Source: an uncultured Mycoplasmatota bacterium (GTDB taxonomy: Bacteria; Bacillota_I; Bacilli_A; RF39; UBA660). Taken from it: a stretch of 57,029 nt of DNA. The notes under the pieces are model-generated. The model had not been told where the DNA came from and did not search any database. It was given only the letters and a program-made list of their open reading frames with translations. The stretch lies in assembly GCA_900546715.1 (NCBI GenBank), contig UREA01000008.1, positions 1 to 57,029 of the forward strand, in the 5' to 3' direction. The position numbers and the translations under genes are program-made. This document shows positions 1 to 8,577 of the stretch, piece after piece (positions within the stretch are counted from its first letter, which is position 1; each line of letters begins with the position of its first letter).

Positions 1-23
1 CTTGAACCCCTCTTAAGAATCAT
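1..23 (-). CDS. start of an unidentified gene running off the left edge
   Basis: An ATG on the minus strand at 23 is preceded, with 8 bases between, by AGGGGG, a strong ribosome binding site. A sigma-A-like promoter lies about 75 bases further upstream. Only seven codons are present (M-I-L-K-R-G-S), so the product cannot be named. The sequence between promoter and start contains a hairpin (GTCTTT/AAAGAC with a 6-base loop). The stretch could instead be a structured RNA. Confidence 0.35.
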
Positions 24-93
24 ATCTATGACCCCCTGGAGTCTTTAGCTAAAAAGACCGTCGGCGCTGCACCAATACAAGTAACGGTTATCT

Positions 94-121
94 ATTATAA
101 TGGTTATTTTTTTATTTGCAA
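94..121 (-). promoter_or_regulatory. sigma-A-like promoter reading off the left edge
   Basis: Read on the minus strand, TTGCAA (116-121) and TATAAT (94-99) are separated by 16 bases. It drives the partial gene at 1-23 or an RNA. Three TGTCGAA motifs lie immediately upstream. Confidence 0.6.
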
Positions 122-125
122 GCAC

Positions 126-162
126 TTCGACATGGTTCGACAAAAGTGTCCAAAATTCGACA
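126..162 (-). promoter_or_regulatory. three Spo0A-box-like motifs (TGTCGAA)
   Basis: On the minus strand TGTCGAA occurs at 126-132, 136-142 and 156-162. The start-to-start spacing is 10 and 20 bp, so all three face the same side of the helix, 4 bp upstream of the -35 box. A near-copy in the opposite orientation (TGTCCAA) is at 147-153. TGTCGAA is the known core of the Bacillus Spo0A box. Assignment to Spo0A is inference; another regulator could use the same repeats. Confidence 0.45.
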
Positions 163-207
163 TAGACATATGATTATATAAAATTTACAAGTTTTGCTTG
201 TAAATTT

Positions 208-732
208 TTAATACTTATTGCTATTATCTATTAATAATTCTTCTTTTTTATATTTCTTTAAGGCTTTTATTAATTTATCTTTAGAATTTATTTCTATAAA
301 TAGAGCAATACTTGCAAAGTTTTTAGGAAGTATGCTTATAGAATATTTATTAATAATTATATATTCTATAGCATCCCAATAAAGTTTATTAGACATTACT
401 TTTTCACAAGTACATTCAATACCTTCCTCATCAATGGTTATTTTAGAATTACCATGTTTTAAATATTCTCTTAATTTGTATTTAGCTTCAACTAATAAAT
501 AGATGTATAACATACAAAATATTAAAGTGATAATTGCTAAACCAGAAACAGTTGGTACAAATAAAAGCATAATAGTAAATATTAATAATATTATAATATA
601 AAGTATAAATACTTTAATTAAAGAATGAACTTTAGTTTTGGGATTTTTCTTAAATATATAATAGTTATTAGAAACATACATTATTTCTTCATAATATTTT
701 TTATTATTTCTTTCATTACTTGTAAACGTCAT
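208..732 (-). CDS. YcxB-like membrane protein, 174 aa
   Basis: Two adjacent membrane segments at about residues 40-60 and 63-82 are followed by a soluble tail of about 90 residues. The tail has the YcxB pattern: a beta strand carrying ITIDEEGI, a W-x-A-I-E-Y-I segment and LPKNF. The family has no settled biochemical role and is usually placed at the membrane. The start is ATG at 732, with AAGGAAG about 7 bases upstream. No partner gene is adjacent except adenosine deaminase in the same direction. Confidence 0.6.
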   Translation of the reverse strand: MTFTSNERNNKKYYEEIMYVSNNYYIFKKNPKTKVHSLIKVFILYIIILLIFTIMLLFVPTVSGLAIITLIFCMLYIYLLVEAKYKLREYLKHGNSKITIDEEGIECTCEKVMSNKLYWDAIEYIIINKYSISILPKNFASIALFIEINSKDKLIKALKKYKKEELLIDNSNKY

Positions 733-782
733 TTAAACACTTCCTTTACTTAAAAATATTATATATGAAAAAGTTAAAAATT

Positions 783-1775
783 TTATTTAATTTTTAACTC
801 TTCATATATTTTTCGTAATTTAACTTTTAAGCATTCATCAGCAAATATATAATCAATTGAATTGATATTACATTTAATTAAATCTTCAATAGTTAAATTA
901 GTTTCATTTAATATTCTTGTATATTCTTTATTTATATTAATGTTTGATACTGTGTCATTGTCTGTGTTAATAGATATGTTTATTCCTTTTTGGTATAGTT
1001 TTTCAATAGGATGAATATTTTCTATAGCTTCAGTTTGATAGTTGCTAGTAACACATATTTCGAGTAATATATTATTATCTATTATTTTTTGGAGTATTTC
1101 TTTATTATTAATCGCTTTAATACCATGACCTATTCTTTTTGTTTTAGCATCAATTGCTGCAGTAATTGAATCACCACCAAGAGCTTCTCCAGCATGAATA
1201 GTATAAGGAATTTTCAATGCTGCAGCATATTTAAATAAATCGAGATAATCTTTAGTTGGATATAAGCTTTCAGCTCCCGCTAAATCAATGGCAACAATAC
1301 CTTTTCCTAAATATTTTTTGGCGATATTTATTACTAAAGTATTGTTTTCTTTAGTATCTCCACGCATCATACAAAGGATAATTCCTCCAAGAATTCCTGT
1401 TTCATTCATAGCTTTATGCATTCCGTTAATTGCAGAAATAACAACATCATCTAAATTTAAATAACCATTTATATGTTTCATCGGAGCAAGTCTAACCTCC
1501 GCATAAATAACATTTAATTTAGATAATTTTAAAAACAATTTATATGTTGTTTTTTCTAATCTTTCACAAGTTTGAAGTAATTTACAAGGTAATGTAAATT
1601 TCGTTAAGTAATCATTTAAATTATGACAATTACTATCTACTTGTAATTCATCAATTAATTTATTTTTACTAAATCCAAGTCCATCTTCTTTTGACCAAGT
1701 ATATGCATCATCTAGATCAATTGAGCCATCTAAATGGAGATGCAAAATAATTTTTGGAATATTTTCCACTTTCAT
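783..1775 (-). CDS. add: adenosine deaminase
   Basis: This amidohydrolase of the purine salvage pathway converts adenosine to inosine. Metal ligands are visible as HLHLDGS at residues 12-18, HAGEA near 196 (the H ligand and the catalytic E), RIGHG, and the late NTDND near 275. The length of 330 aa is normal for the family. In typical enzymes the late motif is TDD; here the second Asp is Asn, so purine ring contact may differ. The start ATG at 1775 has GGTGAT four bases upstream. The stop lies just before the YcxB-like gene. Confidence 0.85.
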   Translation of the reverse strand: MKVENIPKIILHLHLDGSIDLDDAYTWSKEDGLGFSKNKLIDELQVDSNCHNLNDYLTKFTLPCKLLQTCERLEKTTYKLFLKLSKLNVIYAEVRLAPMKHINGYLNLDDVVISAINGMHKAMNETGILGGIILCMMRGDTKENNTLVINIAKKYLGKGIVAIDLAGAESLYPTKDYLDLFKYAAALKIPYTIHAGEALGGDSITAAIDAKTKRIGHGIKAINNKEILQKIIDNNILLEICVTSNYQTEAIENIHPIEKLYQKGINISINTDNDTVSNININKEYTRILNETNLTIEDLIKCNINSIDYIFADECLKVKLRKIYEELKIK

Positions 1776-1787
1776 GCTATCACCCTA

Positions 1788-2345
1788 TTAAATTTCAAAA
1801 TATTCTTCTATAGTTAGCCAATTACCATTATTATATAATTTTTTTGCTAAATTCTTACCAACATAACGATAATGCCATGGTTCATATTTATATCCAGTAA
1901 TATGACTTTTATCTTTTGGATACCTTAAAACAAAACCATATTTATAAGCATTTTTATCTAGCCACTTGGCTTCTTTTGTGTCAATAAATGAATCATTTGT
2001 GATATTAATATCGATTGCTAATCCAGATTGGTGTTCTGATTGACCTGGTTTGGCAGAATAAGTATCAACATTATCTTTACTATCTACTTTTAGATATCCT
2101 TCATATATCTCTTTTTGCCTTTCATAGGATCTAAAACCACTAGCAATATGAAGATTTATGTTGTCTTTTAAAGCTGCTTTTTGCATTTTATCAAATGCTT
2201 TTTGTAAGTCGTTTGTTAAACCATTACCATATGTTTTTGGTAAAGAAAATTTTTTATTAACAATTAAATAACCATCGATAAAAGTTACACCATTAATTAT
2301 TTCTTTATTAAACTTTTTCATATTAAAATATATGTTATTCAACAA
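1788..2345 (-). CDS. VanY-type D-alanyl-D-alanine carboxypeptidase domain (M15B), lacking its own export signal
   Basis: The zinc peptidase core is complete: SGFRSYERQ, then S-E-H-Q-S-G-L-A-I-D (His and Asp ligands) and E-P-W-H-Y-R-Y (catalytic Glu, third ligand His). The family trims the terminal D-Ala from cell wall peptides outside the membrane. This ORF has no signal peptide or anchor. Its open frame begins at a TTG (2345), the first ATG is at 2321, and neither has a convincing ribosome binding site. The gene just upstream supplies a membrane anchor and an Ig-like domain in another frame, so the two are probably one gene split by a frameshift, or are translationally coupled. Confidence 0.8.
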   Translation of the reverse strand: MLNNIYFNMKKFNKEIINGVTFIDGYLIVNKKFSLPKTYGNGLTNDLQKAFDKMQKAALKDNINLHIASGFRSYERQKEIYEGYLKVDSKDNVDTYSAKPGQSEHQSGLAIDINITNDSFIDTKEAKWLDKNAYKYGFVLRYPKDKSHITGYKYEPWHYRYVGKNLAKKLYNNGNWLTIEEYFEI

Positions 2346-2631
2346 CTAAAACATCATAGTTATAGGTTATTTCATCTCCAAAATAGTCTTTAAAAGTAAC
2401 ACTAATTGTTTTTATACCAGGAGTAGATGTATCAATTAAACTTTTATCAGAAATTATTTCTCCATTACTATAAGTTTTAATATAATCTAAATTACATCTT
2501 TTAGCATTTAAACTAATTTCAATATCATTTTCTATTACTATATCAAATTTTTTAAGACGAATAAATAGTAAAAAATCTATTGTTAAAGCTACAATTAAAA
2601 GACCTATAAGTAACCATAATGTTTTTTTCAT
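2335..2631 (-). CDS. membrane anchor plus Ig-like domain, probable N-terminal part of the VanY peptidase
   Basis: An N-terminal membrane segment (residues 4-27) is followed by a single all-beta Ig-like domain of about 65 residues that ends in the typical Y-D-V-L-V-V strand. The ribosome binding site AAGGTGGTG is well placed. The frame closes with TAA at 2335, overlapping the VanY frame by 11 bases. Membrane anchor, Ig-like domain and VanY in one chain of about 280 residues is a common layout for secreted M15 peptidases in Gram-positives. I therefore read this as the front half of a broken or frameshifted gene. Confidence 0.6.
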   Translation of the reverse strand: MKKTLWLLIGLLIVALTIDFLLFIRLKKFDIVIENDIEISLNAKRCNLDYIKTYSNGEIISDKSLIDTSTPGIKTISVTFKDYFGDEITYNYDVLVVE

Positions 2632-2687
2632 TTGAACACCACCTTATACTATAAATATAATAACATATTTTTAATTATATTTAAAGA

Positions 2688-2733
2688 ACAAAAGTCTAAA
2701 TTTTGATTATCCTGCCTTTAGACTAAAAAATAC
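2688..2733 (-). terminator. hairpin resembling the right-edge IS200/IS605 end
   Basis: On the minus strand GTCTAAA pairs with TTTAGAC, followed by TTTTGTTCT. The sequence shares GGATA-TCAAAAT and GACTTTTGTTCT with the stretch downstream of the tnpB-like end at 56948-56985. It could be a plain terminator or a leftover transposon right end. Confidence 0.4.
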
Positions 2734-2789
2734 TACTTTTGAACTATACAATTTTTAATAAATTTGTTATATTATTACTGGTGATTTTT

Positions 2790-3269
2790 ATGCAAGTATA
2801 TCATGAACTTTCTCCAATATATGATGTTGATTCTAAAGTTTTAATACTTGGTAGTATGCCTAGTGTTAAATCTAGAGAAGTTGGTTTTTACTATGCTCAT
2901 AAAACTAATAGATTTTGGTTTATTTTAGAAAAATTATTTAATGCTAATTTAAATACAATTGATGAAAAGAAAAAGTTTTTACTAGATAAGCATATAGCTT
3001 TATGGGATGTATTTGAATTTTGTGAAATAGATGCATCAAGTGATGCATCTATAAAAAATTATAAATTAAATGATATAAATATGATTTTAAAACACGCTAA
3101 GATTAAAGCGATATTTTGCACTGGCAAAAAAAGTTATGATACTTTAATGAAAAACTTTAAAACAGATATTCCAATTATTTATCTCCCTAGTCCTTCCAGC
3201 GCTAATGCGGCATTTAGTTTGGAAACACTTGTTGCTAAATACCAAGTAATTTTAGATTATTTAGCTTGA
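2790..3269 (+). CDS. DNA-deoxyinosine/uracil-DNA glycosylase family protein
   Basis: This is a base-excision repair enzyme of the UDG superfamily, nearest the deoxyinosine (hypoxanthine) DNA glycosylase group. Visible are VLILGSMPS (active-site loop 1), a central W-D-V-F-E-F-C helix, I-F-C-T-G-K-K, and a C-terminal LPSPSSANA segment in the place of the family H-P-S-P motif. I choose ATG 2790, with GGTGAT 5 bases upstream, over ATG 2739, which would add a hydrophobic 17-residue extension without a ribosome site. The product is 159 aa. The gene converges on and overlaps the acyltransferase gene by 13 bp. Confidence 0.75.
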   Translation: MQVYHELSPIYDVDSKVLILGSMPSVKSREVGFYYAHKTNRFWFILEKLFNANLNTIDEKKKFLLDKHIALWDVFEFCEIDASSDASIKNYKLNDINMILKHAKIKAIFCTGKKSYDTLMKNFKTDIPIIYLPSPSSANAAFSLETLVAKYQVILDYLA

Positions 3270-4249
3270 TTTTTACTTTTAATAAGTTCTAATATTTTTA
3301 TAAATAGATAAGAACACAATAATGATATTAAACAAACTAAAATATAATGAATTAAATTATTATAAACTATAATATCATCAATATTAAGTATTCCACCGAT
3401 AAAACGGATACCAATTATTACTAACGGATGAATTATATAAATAATTGTTGCTAAACTACGTAATTTTTTATTAGAACCATTTGTATTATAAATAATTAAA
3501 GAAAATAAATAATACATAACAGGTACTAAAAATAAATACATACTATCATGTCTTTGTAAATCATATAATCTTAAAAAGTAACTTTCTAAAAATATAAATA
3601 TGAAACTAATAATTAAACCTACTATTAATAATTTATTATTGCTTTTTTCTCTACCTTTAAAACTGTATCCAAGCATCAAAAATATTGGAACATAAAATAA
3701 ACCATTACGAGTATAATCAAATACTTGAAATATAATATTATAAAATTTTAAAATGCTAGGAATACATACTAAAGTACCATAATAACTATCTCCAAGTAAG
3801 CCAATTATATATAAAATTATAACAATTATCCAAACTAATTTTTTATTTACATGTTTAATTAAAAAATATGTAATCCATAAACCTAGTATTAAAGCTGGAA
3901 AATACCAAAGATGATAAAAAGTACCATTTAAAAAGATATTTTTAATTAAATCTAGAATACTCCAAGATTGTAATTGATGAGCATAAATATTAATAGGTAA
4001 ATAAATAAGCATACAAAGTAAATAAATTTTTATTATTTTAATAGTGTATTTTTTTAAAGTATCAATGTCTTTTGGTAAAATGAAATATCCTGTAATCATT
4101 AAAAATAAAGGTACACCGATACGACAAAAAACATGCGTAAAATAATAATCAACTTCACTATTAATTGTTACAAATGGATATACATGAATAGCTACAATTA
4201 AAAATGAAACTATAAATCTAAAAGTATCTAAGTTAAGTATTTTTTTCAT
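3257..4249 (-). CDS. acyltransferase 3 family membrane protein
   Basis: About ten membrane segments fill the protein. The N-terminal F-R-F-I-V-S-F-L-I-V-A-I-H and the later R-I-G-V-P-L-F-L-M-I-T-G-Y-F are family hallmarks, the His being the presumed catalytic residue. Such enzymes O-acylate surface sugars or wall polymers, and the same fold forms the membrane half of VanT racemases. The start at 4249 uses GTGAT 5 bases upstream; an in-frame ATG lies 15 bases earlier. The substrate is not predictable and no polysaccharide genes are near. Confidence 0.75.
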   Translation of the reverse strand: MKKILNLDTFRFIVSFLIVAIHVYPFVTINSEVDYYFTHVFCRIGVPLFLMITGYFILPKDIDTLKKYTIKIIKIYLLCMLIYLPINIYAHQLQSWSILDLIKNIFLNGTFYHLWYFPALILGLWITYFLIKHVNKKLVWIIVIILYIIGLLGDSYYGTLVCIPSILKFYNIIFQVFDYTRNGLFYVPIFLMLGYSFKGREKSNNKLLIVGLIISFIFIFLESYFLRLYDLQRHDSMYLFLVPVMYYLFSLIIYNTNGSNKKLRSLATIIYIIHPLVIIGIRFIGGILNIDDIIVYNNLIHYILVCLISLLCSYLFIKILELIKSKNQAK

Positions 4250-4302
4250 AAACATCACTAACATAAGTGTATCATAAATTATAACATAATAAAAGATGGA
4301 GT

Positions 4303-5514
4303 TTAAATATTGAAATCTCCATCTTTAAATATTAATTTTTCTCCTTCATTAGTCATTGCAGTAATATTTAAATCATCTGTTCCAATCATAAAATCGACAT
4401 GATTAGTAGAATGATTAAGACCTTTTTTCATTAAATCTTCTCTGGTACTTTCAAAGCCACCTTCAATGCATTCCGGAAAAGCATCTCCTAAAGCTATGTG
4501 ACAAGAAGCATTTTCATCAAGACAAGTTTCACCAAAAACAAAGTTAGTTTTAGCAACTCCAGAATTTTTAGAAACTAGCGCACACTCACCTAAAAAGCAT
4601 GAATAATCATCACTTTCAATAATTCCTTTTAATATTTCTTTGCCAACATAAGCATCATAATCTATAACTTTGCCATCTTTAAATTTTAACCAAAATTTAT
4701 CAATTAAAGCTCCGCCATACATTAAAGGTTTTGATGCATAAACTATACCACTCGTATAACGATAATCAGGTGAAGTAAATACTTCATAAGTAGGCATGTT
4801 GACAATTAAATTATCCCCATAACCAGCACACTCCCAAATAACTTTTTGAGGTAATCCAACATAAAGATCAGTACCTAGTTTATTAGTATAATGCATAGAA
4901 GTTATTTCTAAATCATTTAGTTTTTTTACTAATTTTCTTTGTTTATCTAAAAACTTATTCCATTCATCTATTGGTTTTTTGGTATCAACCATTGTAGCAA
5001 TCATAATTAAATTAAATAGTTTTTCATAAGCATCTTCTTCACTTAAATCAGGAAAACTTGTCTTTGCCCAAACTACATTAGGCATAACAGCAATACACCA
5101 AGATATTTCATTTAATGCTTGTTTTTCGCGATATATTGGCCTTGTTGTTCTTGACTTTAGAGCTGCAGCAGTCATTTTATCAGGGCTTATGTCATCAAAG
5201 TAATGCGGAAATTCAGTAGAAATCATTAAAAATGCTGCATTCTTTTTAGCATATTCATCCCAAATATGACTATCAAAATAAGAATCATTTTCTATTTCTT
5301 TTAATGATTTATTTAAATGATTATGTCTTTCTTCTTTATCTAATTCATCTAAATAGATATCATCAATACCTTTTTCTTTAGCTAAGGCTATTACTTTATC
5401 AATTAACGATTTATTATCATTATAATAATGGATAAATAAAGAATTACTTTTACTTAAATCAAGACAACGATTTACAAGTAAATTAGCGTATTTTGACTCA
5501 ATTTCATCAAACAT
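4303..5514 (-). CDS. M29-family metallo-aminopeptidase (AmpS/PepS type)
   Basis: This cytosolic aminopeptidase of 403 aa matches the family length. The C-terminal catalytic half shows N-M-P-T-Y-E-V-F-T-S-P (metal-ligand Glu), a G-G-A-L-I segment, H-I-A-L-G-D-A-F and S-T-N-H-V-D-F-M-I-G (metal-ligand His and Asp). It removes N-terminal residues from peptides. The start ATG 5514 follows AGGTG. The dehydrogenase gene ends 8 bases upstream, so the two are likely co-transcribed. Confidence 0.85.
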   Translation of the reverse strand: MFDEIESKYANLLVNRCLDLSKSNSLFIHYYNDNKSLIDKVIALAKEKGIDDIYLDELDKEERHNHLNKSLKEIENDSYFDSHIWDEYAKKNAAFLMISTEFPHYFDDISPDKMTAAALKSRTTRPIYREKQALNEISWCIAVMPNVVWAKTSFPDLSEEDAYEKLFNLIMIATMVDTKKPIDEWNKFLDKQRKLVKKLNDLEITSMHYTNKLGTDLYVGLPQKVIWECAGYGDNLIVNMPTYEVFTSPDYRYTSGIVYASKPLMYGGALIDKFWLKFKDGKVIDYDAYVGKEILKGIIESDDYSCFLGECALVSKNSGVAKTNFVFGETCLDENASCHIALGDAFPECIEGGFESTREDLMKKGLNHSTNHVDFMIGTDDLNITAMTNEGEKLIFKDGDFNI

Positions 5515-5522
5515 AATGCACC

Positions 5523-6548
5523 TTATTTAGTTGGGTCAACTAATATTTTAATTGCTGAATCTGTGCCACTAGTAAGTCTAATGTATGCATCTTGTACACC
5601 TTCTAGAGGTACGATATCATCAACAAATTTCATAACATCAATTTTTTTATTAGCAATTAAATTAATTACAGAATTAAATTCATTATAAGTATAAGCAATA
5701 GCTCCTTGAAGCACTAATTCTTTCATTACAGCCATAACTGTGTATGTTGGAACAGCATCACTTGCAACACCAACTAAAACTACAATACCACCAGGTTTAA
5801 CTAAAGATATAGCACTATTAACAGCAGCAGAATTACCTACACATTCAATAACTACATCAAAGCCACCATTTGTTTTTTCCATAAGTTTAGGTACTATTTC
5901 TTCACTTGTAGCATTAAACCATTCATCAGCAACACCCAAACTTACTGATTTTTCTCCGCGAGCTTCATTAGTTTCTGTTAGTGCTACATATTGTGCTCCT
6001 TCTTTTTTTGCAAACATAGCAGATGCCAGACCAATAATTCCTCCGCCGATAATTAGGACATCATCACCAACAGCAATTCTTCCTAAGTGAGCTGCATGAA
6101 GACCTACAGCCATTGGCTCAACCATTGCCATTTCTTCATCTAAAACATTATCAGGTACTTTAATAACCATATCACTACGAATAGCAATTCTTTTAGTTAA
6201 GCCACCTGGATTATTAAGTGATAAACCTACAGCTTCCTCCCAAGTATGTGGACAAAACCCTACATCACCATTACGACATGCTTCACATTTTCCACAAGGA
6301 GAAATTGGTAGAGCTGTAACCCTATCTCCAATTTTTAAGTCAGAACGATCTCCACAATCAACAACACGACCAACAAATTCATGGCCCATAACTAAACCAA
6401 CTGGAGCTCCACCTACCCAATAATGAATATCTGATCCACAAATTCCTGTTTTTAATACATCAATAATTACTTTCTTGCCATCACTAACAGGTTCCGAAAT
6501 TTCTTTAATTTCAAATTCCTTCACCCCTTTAATAGCAACTGCTTTCAT
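5523..6548 (-). CDS. zinc-dependent medium-chain alcohol/polyol dehydrogenase
   Basis: The GroES-like N-terminal domain carries the catalytic zinc ligands (GICGSD, GHE) and a structural zinc loop with four Cys (CGKCEACRNGDVGFC). The NAD-binding Rossmann motif is GGGIIG near residue 170. The layout matches threonine 3-dehydrogenase, sorbitol dehydrogenase and butanediol dehydrogenase; the substrate cannot be told apart by eye. GGAGGG directly abuts the first ATG (6554), so the second ATG (6548), 6 bases from it, is the better start. Length is 341 aa. Confidence 0.8.
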   Translation of the reverse strand: MKAVAIKGVKEFEIKEISEPVSDGKKVIIDVLKTGICGSDIHYWVGGAPVGLVMGHEFVGRVVDCGDRSDLKIGDRVTALPISPCGKCEACRNGDVGFCPHTWEEAVGLSLNNPGGLTKRIAIRSDMVIKVPDNVLDEEMAMVEPMAVGLHAAHLGRIAVGDDVLIIGGGIIGLASAMFAKKEGAQYVALTETNEARGEKSVSLGVADEWFNATSEEIVPKLMEKTNGGFDVVIECVGNSAAVNSAISLVKPGGIVVLVGVASDAVPTYTVMAVMKELVLQGAIAYTYNEFNSVINLIANKKIDVMKFVDDIVPLEGVQDAYIRLTSGTDSAIKILVDPTK

Positions 6549-6613
6549 ATACATCCCTCCATACTATAATTCTACCACAAAAACTAATTATTACTCATAA
6601 CTTAATATATTTA

Positions 6614-6643
6614 TTTACAAAATATTGTCACATATATTATAAT
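6614..6643 (+). promoter_or_regulatory. promoter of the Nat-type ABC exporter operon
   Basis: TTTACA (6614-6619) and TATAAT (6638-6643) are separated by 18 bases and followed by GGAGG and ATG 6660. It sits in the divergent gap with the dehydrogenase gene. Confidence 0.5.
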
Positions 6644-6659
6644 ATTTCTGGAGGTCAAA

Positions 6660-7412
6660 ATGATAAAAGTAAAAAATGTTACAAAAAAGTTTATTAAAAC
6701 GAACAAGAAAAAAGAAAAACTAGAATTTAAGGCAGTTGATAATTTATCATTTGATGTTAAAGATGGCGAAATTCTAGGAATACTTGGACCTAATGGCGCC
6801 GGTAAAACAACACTTCTTCGCATGATTGCAGGTATTATGACACCAAGCGAAGGAGAAATAACTATTGATGATTTAAATTATGAGGAAAATGAAACAGAAA
6901 TTAAAAAAATGTTAGCTTATTTATCAGGAAATACTAAAATTTATGATACTTTAAGCCCATATGAATTACTCAAAATGTGTGCAGAAATCTATGATGTTCC
7001 TGCAGATGAAATAGATAAAAGAATTAAAGAAATAAGTAAGATATTAAATATGGATGCATTCTTATATAACAGGATTGAGAAACTTTCAACTGGTCAAACT
7101 CAAAGAGTAAATATTGCAAGATGCATGATTCACAATCCCAAGTATTAAATTTTAGATGAAGCAACTAGTGGTCTTGATATTATAACTAGTCAAATAATAT
7201 TAAACTTTATTAAAGATGAAAAAGAAAAGGGAAAAACCATTCTTTATTCAACCCATTATATGGAAGAAGCCGAAAACATCTGTGATATGATCATTATGAT
7301 TAATAAAGGAAAAATTATAGCTACTGGTACTCCAGATGAAATTAGAAAGATGACTAAAACAAGCAACTTAAGAGATGCATTCTTTAGTTTAGTGGGGGAT
7401 ATACATGAATAA
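6660..7412 (+). pseudogene. Nat-type ABC transporter ATPase interrupted by an in-frame TAA
   Basis: The frame codes for a normal 250-residue ATPase except for one TAA at 7146-7148. Before it lie Walker A (GPNGAGKTT near residue 46) and the signature L-S-T-G-Q. After it, in the same frame, lie Walker B I-L-D-E-A-T-S-G-L-D, the H-loop S-T-H-Y and a normal end at 7412, overlapping the permease start by 8 bases. The stop replaces one residue between N-P-K-Y and I-L-D-E. Family members export Na+, drugs or peptides. A sequencing error, a recent nonsense mutation or readthrough would each fit. The short product alone (162 aa) lacks Walker B and cannot hydrolyse ATP. Confidence 0.8.
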
Positions 7413-8550
7413 AACATTATTAATACTTAAAAAAGAATTAAGAGAAGTATTTCGGGATAAGAAATCTTTAGCTATGATGCTGATAATTCCAGTTTTAATA
7501 CCTTTAATAATTATTGGTATGTCAGCATTATTTGAAAGTGAAACAAGTACCGATGTTAATACTTATAATAAAATTGGTTTTAATTATGAACTTAGTGATA
7601 TAGAATTAGAAATATTGGATTCATTAGAAATAGATTATAGCATTAATGATACCGAAGACTTAGAAGAGGAATTTAACAAACAAGAAATAAACTCTTATAT
7701 AACTAAAGAAAATAATCATTATGTTATTAATTATGATTCTGCTAACATTGAAAGTTCTGGTAGTGCCTCTTTGGCGGAATCTTTCTTAGAAACTTACAAA
7801 AGTGTATTAGAAGAAAATTATTTATCAAACAATAATGTAGATATATCGGAATTTAATAATTTATTAACATATGAAGAAAAAACACAAGAACAACAAAATT
7901 ATTTTGCTAATTATATTGTCAATTACGCCTTTTTATTTATTTTAATGGCTATAACAGTCTCTGCAACATATCCCGCAACAGATGCAACTGCTGGTGAAAA
8001 AGAAAGAGGTACATTAGAAACATTACTTACATTCCCAATTAAAAGTAAAGATATAATCATTGGAAAATTATTAAGTGTAACATTATCATCAATAATCACT
8101 GGTGTTCTTGGTTTAATATTATCAGTTCTAGCTATTATATATGTTGGTAATACTTATGATATATATAGTGGTACTGAGTTACTTAATGCACCGATTATTA
8201 TTTATGCTCTTATTATTATAATTGCTTATTCAATAATGATCAGTGGTTTATGTATTGCTATTGCTAGTATGTCTGCATCTTTTAAAGAAGCTCAAAGTGC
8301 TTTAACTCCACTGACATTTATTGCTTTTTTCCCAGGTATGATTGTATTTATGATTGATATTAGTAATAATGCAATACTATCATTAATTCCATTTATTAAC
8401 TTTAGTATGATATTTACTGATGTAACTAATAATAATTTAAATATTTTATATTTAATATTAATGTTCATATCAACAATTGTAATTATTACTATAGTTATAA
8501 CTTATATTATAAGACAATATAAATCAGAAAAAATACTATTTAATGAATAA
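7405..8550 (+). CDS. ABC-2 type permease, NatB-like
   Basis: The 381-residue membrane partner of the preceding ATPase has one membrane segment near residue 25, an extracellular domain of about 140 residues, then five or six segments. The hallmark loop is visible as A-T-A-G-E-K-E-R-G-T-L-E-T-L-L. The start ATG 7405 overlaps the ATPase stop and follows a GTGGGGG ribosome site, so translation is coupled. If the ATPase is truly dead, this permease is stranded. Confidence 0.85.
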   Translation: MNKTLLILKKELREVFRDKKSLAMMLIIPVLIPLIIIGMSALFESETSTDVNTYNKIGFNYELSDIELEILDSLEIDYSINDTEDLEEEFNKQEINSYITKENNHYVINYDSANIESSGSASLAESFLETYKSVLEENYLSNNNVDISEFNNLLTYEEKTQEQQNYFANYIVNYAFLFILMAITVSATYPATDATAGEKERGTLETLLTFPIKSKDIIIGKLLSVTLSSIITGVLGLILSVLAIIYVGNTYDIYSGTELLNAPIIIYALIIIIAYSIMISGLCIAIASMSASFKEAQSALTPLTFIAFFPGMIVFMIDISNNAILSLIPFINFSMIFTDVTNNNLNILYLILMFISTIVIITIVITYIIRQYKSEKILFNE

Positions 8551-8577
8551 AGCAAGTCATTTTCGACTTGCTTTTTT
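8550..8577. terminator. bidirectional terminator between the permease and mscS
   Basis: The perfect 9-bp stem AAGCAAGTC / GACTTGCTT has a 6-base loop and is followed by TTTT on the plus strand. It overlaps the end of the convergent MscS gene. Confidence 0.75.

Noticed and set aside
1..95. Left edge as tmRNA, SRP RNA or a known riboswitch
   Set aside because: No conserved motif of these RNAs was recognised; a promoter, ribosome site and start codon explain it more simply.
5740..6090. Plus-strand frame opposite the alcohol dehydrogenase
   Set aside because: It lies wholly inside a clear dehydrogenase frame; composition and lack of a ribosome site mark it as a shadow.
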